A stretch of DNA of 11,140 bases from Baffinella frigidus (lineage: Eukaryota; Cryptophyceae; Cryptomonadales; Baffinellaceae), in NCBI GenBank assembly GCA_026770585.1, contig MU646915.1, positions 70,552-81,691 on the forward strand. The letters are read 5' to 3'. Each line of letters opens with the position of its first letter. Position 1 is the stretch's first letter. The notes beneath the pieces are model-generated. The model saw nothing but the letters and a program-made list of their open reading frames with translations. It did no database searches and was not told where the DNA came from. This document shows positions 6,646 through 11,140 of the stretch, one piece after another. The position numbers and the translations under genes are program-made.

Positions 6646-6680
6646 GCATGCACGCGAACTGCATGCACTCGCGTGCATGC
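6646..6680. repeat. 12-bp inverted repeat, GCATGCACGCGA
   Basis: GCATGCACGCGA (6646-6657) and TCGCGTGCATGC (6669-6680) are perfect complements around ACTGCATGCAC, which repeats the arm sequence itself. It lies directly after family B copy 5. Confidence 0.9.
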
Positions 6681-6725
6681 TGGCGGGGAGCGGTTGCAAC
6701 TCTGTAGCTCACTACACCAGTCGTG

Positions 6726-6846
6726 TGCAGGGGTACCTCGCTCATAAGAAAGCGCACCCCCCCTAGGACCACTATGGGCCCTAGGGAATAGGCCTACTGT
6801 AGGGTCCTAGGGGGAGGCGGTTTCTTATGAGCGAGGTACCCCTTCA
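6726..6846. mobile_element. Family B foldback element, copy 6
   Basis: Starts TGCAGGGGTACCTCGCTCAT and ends ATGAGCGAGGTACCCCTTCA. Both flanking TA sites have changed. CCTACTGTAGG at 6793-6803 and CCTAGG on each side. About 120 bp. Confidence 0.9.
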
Positions 6847-6967
6847 TGCATCTTCCTGGAAGAGACCTTTATTAATGAAGAAGAGACCTTTTACGGGGAT
6901 AATCGTGCTAAGAACACCCTTGGTCGAGCCTCGGTCAGTGTCTGTTTCCTTAAATTAGTACCCGCGG

Positions 6968-6994
6968 GTCGACTAAATGCGAGATTTAGTCAAC
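6968..6994. repeat. 11-bp inverted repeat, GTCGACTAAAT / ATTTAGTCAAC
   Basis: GTCGACTAAAT and ATTTAGTCAAC pair with one mismatch around GCGAG. Otherwise 6847-7143 is unassigned; it has a short direct repeat AAGAGACCTTT (near 6851 and 6881) and two TAAGAACAC copies, too short to interpret. Confidence 0.75.
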
Positions 6995-7143
6995 CCTCTG
7001 GCACTACATTAAGAACACGGACGCCCCAATTGCACACCCGTAATCCGCCGCTGGGACAGCACCCATGTGCTTTGCATGGTCGCTGATTCGAGCTTGATAT
7101 CTTCTGGGGAGTGGTGCCGCCCAGGCTCCCAGGTCTAAGAAAG

Positions 7144-7247
7144 TATCCCTCAAGTGACCAGTAGGCTCATACGCCCTACCGTAGGGCCCTATGACCTGCC
7201 TAGGGCTTCCACGGGCGATTATTCGCCCGTTGGTCACTGAAGGGATA
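7144..7247. mobile_element. Family C foldback element, copy 2 (inverted relative to copy 1)
   Basis: The ends TATCCCTCAAGTGACCAG and GGTCACTGAAGGGATA mirror each other. The string AGTAGGCTCATACGCCCTAC plus CGTAGGGCCCTA is the reverse complement of the matching stretch in copy 1. The apex carries ACGGGCGA/TCGCCCGT in place of GTCAAAATTGAC. Its right terminal TA touches the left end of family B copy 7, so the two elements abut. Confidence 0.85.
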
Positions 7248-7363
7248 GGGATACCTCGCTCATAAGAAACCGCACCCCCCTAGGACCCTACAGTAGACCT
7301 ATGCCTAGGGCCCTATGGTGGTCCTAGGGGGGTGGGCGTTTCTTATGAGCAAGGTACCCCTGT
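7246..7363. mobile_element. Family B foldback element, copy 7
   Basis: Starts TAGGGATACCTCGCTCATAA, with CAGGGG altered to TAGGGA, and ends ATGAGCAAGGTACCCCTGTG. The centre CCTACAGTAGA (7287-7297) is read in the opposite orientation to most copies. It shares its first TA with the end of family C copy 2. The next 248 bases (7364-7611) have no recognisable feature. Confidence 0.85.
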
Positions 7364-7611
7364 GCGAAGGGGTTTGGGTAGAAATGTTGGCGCGGCGGAC
7401 AGAACAAATGGCGTTCGCAGGCGGGGGGCACTTGCGCCAGATACAGTTAACTCACATGTACTATTTTCGACCGGCGAGAGACGAGAAGCGATCGCTCAAA
7501 AAAACGCCACGGACAAGAAAATGAGGTAAGTCATCTCAGGGGAGTCGCTGCCCCTCAGGAGCAAGTATGATACACTAGCAGGCCCGGCAACCCGCCGCTC
7601 TTGCGGTGCGC

Positions 7612-7721
7612 TACAGGGGGACCTCGCTCATAAGAAACCGCCCCCCCCTAGGACCCTACAGTAGGACCATGCCTAGGGCCCTAGGGGGGGGGGGGGTTCT
7701 TACGAGCGAGGTACCCCTGTA
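7612..7721. mobile_element. Family B foldback element, copy 8
   Basis: Starts TACAGGGGGACCTCGCTCAT and ends CGAGCGAGGTACCCCTGTA; TA on both sides. CCTACAGTAGG at 7655-7665 and a 13-G run near the right arm. It ends about 88 bp beyond the stop codon of the minus-strand CFAP97-like gene. Confidence 0.9.
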
Positions 7722-7761
7722 CCCGCACACACGCCGTCGCACCACTGCGCTCGAGAGCGCG

Positions 7762-7821
7762 AGGAAGCACGCGCGAGCGCTAGTCCTGCCAAGGAAGCAC
7801 GCGCGAGCGCTAGTCCTGCCA
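7762..7821. repeat. Two perfect 30-bp tandem copies spanning the CFAP97-like stop codon
   Basis: The 30-bp unit starting AGGAAGCACGCGCGAGCGCT and ending AGTCCTGCCA occurs at 7762-7791 and 7792-7821 without a difference. On the minus strand the first copy met carries the last codons (Trp-Gln-Asp) and the TAG stop; the second copy repeats them after the stop, in the 3' UTR. Confidence 0.95.
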
Positions 7822-8871
7822 TTCTGGCTTGGCTGCTGCGCGCCTGGGCGCCTGCGGCAGCTCTTTGAACCAGGGTGGCCGCCCCGCCGCTGCTGCCTTC
7901 ACCTGCCGCGCCACTACGTCAGATGCTGCCGAACAACGCCCACCTCTCGGAGCCACGCGCACACGGGTCGCGCCAGCGCCAACGCCGCCTGGCAGCATGG
8001 CCCTGACGTGTGGTGTGCAATGACGCAGGCGCGCTGGCACAGGCAGGTGTGTGTGTGTATGTGGGTGGGTGGGAGGCAGCGTGGTTGTCACCTTGAGGCG
8101 GGGGGCGTCCCTCGCAACGACGGGATACTGGGCGGCGTTGCGCATATACTTCTCTTGCAAGGCCTGCTCCTCCCGATTCTTCTTCACGTCGAAGGTCGCC
8201 GACTTGGCGTTCTGCAGCCGGCTCGCAATTCGCTGGTTGGCGTGGGCGATCTCCTGCTGTTGCTTCCGTCTGTTGATCTCATGCGAGCTCAGTTTCTTTG
8301 GCGCAGCCGCGGGCTTCGCGCCATCCACTGCCCCGGACCCCTTCACCGCGATGCTCTGCAGCTTGTTGAGGAGCACCTGGTTCTCCCGCCCGATCGAGCC
8401 CATCTGGTTGAGGTGCAGGAATCCTTTCAGACGCCATGACAGGGAAAAGTTGTGGGATACCTTTTCAACCATCCCATGTGGGGCTTTTGTGAGCAACGCG
8501 TGCGTAAGGTGTATGCGTTCAGGGCGTTGAGAACGTTTACACATATGCGTGGAAAGCTGAAGAAGCACAGGGCCGCGAACCTGGGTGTTGTTGAACGTGA
8601 AGTTCTTGTTCCCCATCATCGCCCGCGGATCACCTCCACCATTCCGGGCCTGCGACAGCTGAACCTGCCACCGTGCTCTGCTCCTCAGCTCCTCTTCATT
8701 TTGGTGGGTGTATGGCGTTTTCCCAGCGTTTTGAAAATCAGGATCTGAATGGCGCGCACTGAAAAGAGGGGCGAATACCTGGCGCTGGCGCAGCTCCTGC
8801 ATGGTCATTCCGCCCATCGCATCGTCGAGCCCGCCCTCGTCGTATCCGTCGTACCCTCCGTGACCGCCCAT
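7810..8871 (-). CDS. CFAP97/Hemingway-family axonemal protein, three exons
   Basis: Proposed exons on the minus strand are 8871-8581, 8403-8092 and 7902-7810, giving 231 residues. The first exon encodes a Gly/Asp/Tyr-rich start, then EELRSRARWQVQLSQAR. After splicing, FNNTQ joins MGSIGRENQVLLNKL, and residues 140-160 read INRRKQQQEIAHANQRIASR, followed by EKYMRNAAQYP. The two ENQ/ANQ-Leu blocks and their spacing are those of the Hmw_CFAP97 domain. Known members, such as Drosophila Hemingway and vertebrate CFAP97D1, are needed for motile cilia or sperm flagella. I chose the Met at 8871; the frame stays open to an upstream Met at 8976, whose extra 35 residues look unlike the family. Exon 3 and its acceptor are the least certain part. 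A coiled-coil gene diverges 290 bp away. Confidence 0.85.
   Translation of the reverse strand: MGGHGGYDGYDEGGLDDAMGGMTMQELRQRQVFAPLFSARHSDPDFQNAGKTPYTHQNEEELRSRARWQVQLSQARNGGGDPRAMMGNKNFTFNNTQVRGPVLLQLSTHMCKRSQRPERIHLTHALLTKAPHGMVEKVSHNFSLSWRLKGFLHLNQMGSIGRENQVLLNKLQSIAVKGSGAVDGAKPAAAPKKLSSHEINRRKQQQEIAHANQRIASRLQNAKSATFDVKKNREEQALQEKYMRNAAQYPVVARDAPRLKVTTTLPPTHPHTHTHLPVPARLRHCTPHVRAMLPGGVGAGATRVRVAPRGGRCSAASDVVARQVKAAAAGRPPWFKELPQAPRRAAAKPEWQD
7903..8091 (-). other. Intron 2 of the CFAP97-like gene (189 bp, acceptor uncertain)
   Basis: The donor CTCAAG|GTGACA on the minus strand is followed by (CA)n-rich sequence typical of noncoding DNA. I chose the acceptor GCGGCAG|GTGAAG because it keeps the frame into WFKELPQ...PEWQD and stop. 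Other AG sites at about 8034 and 7989 would give a different C-terminus ending at another stop. Confidence 0.5.
8404..8580 (-). other. Intron 1 of the CFAP97-like gene (177 bp, phase 0)
   Basis: On the minus strand the donor is CAG|GTTCGC and the acceptor CTCAACCAG|ATG. Removing it joins FNNTQ to MGSIGRENQ, restoring the conserved first half of the Hemingway domain. Its length is a multiple of three and it has no in-frame stop, so an unspliced transcript would remain open with 59 extra residues. Confidence 0.85.
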
Positions 8872-9161
8872 GTTCGGTTTGTTCGTTGCGATTGCCGTTT
8901 TGTCAACTTTTGCTGTCTTTGGATGGCAAATGTACACAAAAGCCTCATCACCTGTAGGTGAACCGGCTCGTCTCACACGAGACGGGAGTCGTTTCCGCCA
9001 AAAATCAGTTGGGGTTTCCTGGGCGGGGCGGGATGCAGAGGTGGCTGGTGTAGGGGCGAGGTTTAGGGTGTACCACGACGGAGGACTCGGGGGATTGAAG
9101 TTATCTCAAGGATAAACCAAGTTCTCCCTGGGGGAAGGGGCGTAACAAGGCTGCGACGAAA
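8872..9161. promoter_or_regulatory. Divergent intergenic region, candidate bidirectional promoter
   Basis: The 290 bases between the two proposed start codons must contain both upstream regions. GTCAAC at 8902, read as AAGTTGACA towards the CFAP97-like gene, lies about 30 bases before its ATG. There is a GGGCGGGGCGGG tract near 9022-9033. No TATA box stands out. The calls rest on gene layout, not on a recognised promoter motif. Confidence 0.4.
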
Positions 9162-9864
9162 ATGCTGAATTCCGCGAGCAAGTCGCCGACCAAAGGCGCG
9201 GATGTCGGGAAGCACTTTGGCCAAACCTCGAAGACGGGCGACAGCAGCATGTCCGAGCCCAAGGAGATGGACGGGGGGACCACGCGCCCATCACGCGGCG
9301 GCGGTCGGGGAGGGACAATCCACGAGAACTCGACGCCTGCCGACATGGTGTCGCGCTACCAGGAGCTTCAGAAGCTCTACGAGGATAAGGCGTCGGAGCA
9401 CGAGAAGCTGCATTCGAACATCAAGAAGCAGAAGGAGAGCTACATCCGGCGAGAAGTCTTCTACAAGTCGCAGATCTCGCACATCAAGGATACGCTGGAG
9501 AAGACGGTGCTCTGCCGCGGAGTCGAAGAGGTCCCTTCCTGCACAAAACCTTTCCTGAGCGTCCGTTCCTTTGGCCAGGACGCATCCCCAAGTTGACCCC
9601 CGCTCCCCATGGCGCGGCTGCTGGTTTCTTTCCTCAGAGTCGTGGTGAACCCCCACTCACCAATGTGCGACGGCTGGTTTCTGTACCGTTCGGCAGGTGA
9701 GCATGCCCAAGATCCGGGACATGCACCGGAAGATCTTGGGGACGATCGGGGAGTTCCACGCGCGGACGACGCGGAGCATCGAGGAGCACGAGCGCGACCT
9801 CTCCCGCCAGTTCCGCACCAAGATGATCGAGATCGAGGAGAAGCTCTCCAAGGACCAGCACCAG
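9162..9864 (+). CDS. Coiled-coil protein of unknown family, 5' exons only
   Basis: Exon 1 (9162-9530, 123 residues) and exon 2 (9697-9864, 56 residues) join in phase 0. Residues 1-58 are rich in Ser, Gly, Thr and Lys and look disordered. Residues 60-115, including SRYQELQKLYEDKASEHEKL, look helical, with Leu, Tyr and Ile at coiled-coil spacing. Exon 2 continues the helix with KIRDMHRKILGTIGEFHART and RTKMIEIEEKLSKDQHQ. Codon use is GC-rich as in the neighbour. I do not recognise the family. Head-to-head pairing with a ciliary gene makes a cytoskeletal or flagellar role a fair guess only. The last exon seen ends at CAG|GTTTCC and I cannot find the next one, so the protein is incomplete here. 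Confidence 0.75.
9531..9696 (+). other. Intron 1 of the coiled-coil gene (166 bp)
   Basis: The donor is GAAGAG|GTCCCT and the acceptor TTCGGCAG|GTGAGC. Reading through without splicing meets TGA at 9594. The acceptor is immediately followed by GTGAGC, itself a strong donor-like sequence. The intron contains one GTTGAC (9592). Confidence 0.65.
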
Positions 9865-9880
9865 GTTTCCCTCCGCCCAT

Positions 9881-10050
9881 CCGATCTAATCCCGCCGAGT
9901 ATTCATAATGAATACGATTTTGGTGTATCTTGAGGGTAGAAATAAGACAGTCGTCTATCTAGACTTCATTTAGAGCCTTAAGATACACCGGAATCGGATC
10001 GGAGATCCCCGAAATCGTATTCATTATGAATACTCGTCCGGATGAGATCC
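9881..10050. mobile_element. Fully self-complementary foldback element, family I
   Basis: The left arm CCGATCTAATCCCGCCGAGT plus ATTCATAATGAATACGATTT pairs with a right arm ending ATTCATTATGAATACTCGTC plus CGGATGAGATCC. A second stem follows inside (GTGTATCTT at 9923 with AAGATACAC near 9980), and GTCTATCTAGAC (9953-9964) lies near the apex. About 170 bp in total. It starts 17 bases after the donor site of exon 2, so it lies in the intron if the gene continues. Confidence 0.85.
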
Positions 10051-10057
10051 TCACCCT

Positions 10058-10216
10058 CCACCAACCCTCACGGAAAGACCAAATCGTCGATTTTCAGACC
10101 TCAGATTCACCTTGACAGCCAGGCGAATTCGCCTGGCTACAACTTAAGAAGTCCCAACCTTGCTTTTGGGAAAAGGTCGAAAATCGACTGTTTGGTCCTT
10201 CCGTGCGGGCTGGTGG
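10058..10216. mobile_element. Foldback element, family H copy 2
   Basis: The left arm CCACCAACCCTCACGGAAAG plus ACCAAATCGTCGATTTTC (10058-10095) pairs with 10179-10216. The centre holds the perfect 22-base palindrome at 10117-10138 (AGCCAGGCGAA and its complement). The ends match those of 5042-5207 and the split arm at 4741-4922. 159 bp. Confidence 0.85.
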
Positions 10217-10234
10217 CTGGAAGCCTCGACTAGC

Positions 10235-10384
10235 TTATCTCAGAAAAGGGATTTTTAAATTCGTTTTCTGAAGTCAACCCCCCTTCAAATTTGTCAACTT
10301 ATGCGCAGAGAAAAGAATAAGTTGACGAATTTGTACAGGAATTGACTTAAGAAAACGAATTTAAAAATCCCTTTTCTGAGATAA
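10235..10384. mobile_element. Foldback element with perfect 35-bp inverted ends, family J
   Basis: 10235-10269, starting TTATCTCAGAAAAGGGATTT, is the exact reverse complement of 10350-10384. A second stem lies inside: CAAATTTGTCAACTTAT with ATAAGTTGACGAATTTG. The interior carries GTCAAC at 10273 and 10293, GTTGAC at 10321, and ATTGAC near 10341. Perfect arms suggest recent activity or gene conversion. Next, 10385-10572 is GC-rich with no supported feature. Confidence 0.9.
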
Positions 10385-10572
10385 TAGCGCTGGCATGCCT
10401 CGAACGACGCATCACACCGCCGACGGAGCGATGGGCGTGGCTATGGCACGAGTGCGGCGCCACATGCGCTGAGAGCTTCGGGGGGAAGGGTGGCGTGGAC
10501 GTGGCTGGCAGTGGCACAGCGCAAGATCTCGTTGTGACGACGCAGGCATGGTGGCTGGAGGTCCTAGGGTCA

Positions 10573-10707
10573 TCTCCACAGAAGTATTAATTAATTGCTT
10601 TTGGCGCAACGAAATTTACTACACAAACGCTCTACTATCACTTTTGTGAGCAAATCGTGTAGCAATTTTCGTTGCCGAAAAGCAATTAATTGATACTTGT
10701 ATGGAGA
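10573..10707. mobile_element. Foldback/MITE-like element, family G copy 2 (inverted)
   Basis: It runs from TCTCCACAGAAGTATTAATT to TTGATACTTGTATGGAGA. Its reverse complement matches 4767-4900 along the whole length with about a dozen differences. It is bounded by TCAT on the left and TTAA on the right, with no clear target-site duplication. From 10708 to 10975 I see three GTTGAC/GTCAAC sites but no gene. Confidence 0.9.
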
Positions 10708-10975
10708 TTAAGGGGGTGAGCGGTCGTAGAGATAAGGCAGGCAGGGGAGTGCCGCGTGGTTGGTGTGGTAGAGCTGTCAAGGTATTGTTCACGGTAGTGC
10801 ACTGCCAGGGCGAAGGTTTTGTATTAGTCAACTCAAGGCGAAAATCGAAAATCGAAGTACACGAATGGTGTATCTCGTTTCTACACGTTGACAGATTTGC
10901 AGGGGTGTTGACTTTTGCAAAATATCCGGATTCGCAGTGTAGTGGCATTAACGTGTCTCGAAACACCGGTGGTAG

Positions 10976-11140
10976 CAGGAGGAAGACCTGGCGTCGTCAA
11001 CTTAAGTATTCACGGTATTTCCCCTGAACGATGTCAAAAGTGGATGTTCTGAGCCCTCTGGCGTGGTCAGGAGGAAGACCTGGCGTCGTTAACTTAAGTA
11101 TGCAAGGTATTTCCCCTCAACGATGTCAAAAGTGGACGTT
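10976..11140. repeat. 73-bp direct repeat, period 92, reaching the window edge
   Basis: The unit starting CAGGAGGAAGACCTGGCGTC at 10976-11048 recurs at 11068-11140 with five substitutions. One of them changes GTCAACTTAAG into GTTAACTTAAG. The second copy ends exactly at the last base, so a longer array may continue beyond the window. Confidence 0.9.

Noticed and set aside
5429-7721. Family B elements as introners (transposons that create introns)
   Set aside because: None of the eight copies interrupts a coding exon here, and their ends do not place GT and AG in a usable splice arrangement.
7606-8439. 277-residue plus-strand frame
   Set aside because: Its start lies in a family B arm and the rest is antisense to the CFAP97-like exons, which have clear family similarity on the minus strand.
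8951-9152. Fragments resembling the 3' end of 18S rRNA (GTAGGTGAACC near 8955 and CGTAACAAGG near 9142)
   Set aside because: Each match is only 10-11 bases, the order is reversed relative to 18S rRNA, and the surrounding sequence does not match. Most likely chance.
10385-10572. A terminal exon of the coiled-coil gene (for example a short reading after CACAG near 10520 ending in TGA)
   Set aside because: Only a few codons would be encoded and there is no independent support; many AG-stop combinations would look the same.

Overview
The window is eukaryotic nuclear DNA, most likely from a flagellated microalga. Two divergent genes with GT-AG introns and GC-rich codons lie at about 7.8-9.9 kb. 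One belongs to the Hemingway/CFAP97 axoneme family, so the organism probably makes motile flagella. I cannot name the species. There is no operon structure, and I saw no rRNA, tRNA, CRISPR array or transposase gene.

Region 1-5.4 kb holds no gene I can support. It is a patchwork of a 13-bp minisatellite, several tandem arrays, a 114-bp TATATG microsatellite, long perfect or near-perfect hairpins, dispersed GGCAGGACACGCC-type repeats, and foldback (MITE-like) elements with terminal inverted repeats (TIRs). The hexamer GTTGAC/GTCAAC recurs far more often than chance here and again after 10.2 kb.

Region 5.4-7.7 kb is a dense cluster of eight copies of one foldback element, called family B here (ends CAGGGGTACCTCGC...GCGAGGTACCCCTG, mostly flanked by TA). 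Two copies of a second element, family C, are interspersed in opposite orientations. Families A, B and C have unrelated ends but share an interior vocabulary: CCTACNGTAGG, CCTAGG and GGGCCCTA.

Region 7.8-9.9 kb carries the gene pair. The CFAP97-like gene is on the minus strand (three proposed exons, 231 residues). A coiled-coil gene of unknown identity is on the plus strand (two visible exons, 179 residues, 3' end not seen). Their start codons are 290 bp apart, so they may share a promoter.

Region 9.9-11.1 kb follows the last visible exon of the coiled-coil gene and contains four foldback elements from four TIR groups. It ends in a 73-bp direct repeat of period 92 that reaches the window edge. 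The main result is this layering of short non-autonomous hairpin elements that share modules across families. I found no sign of a new enzymatic or defence system.
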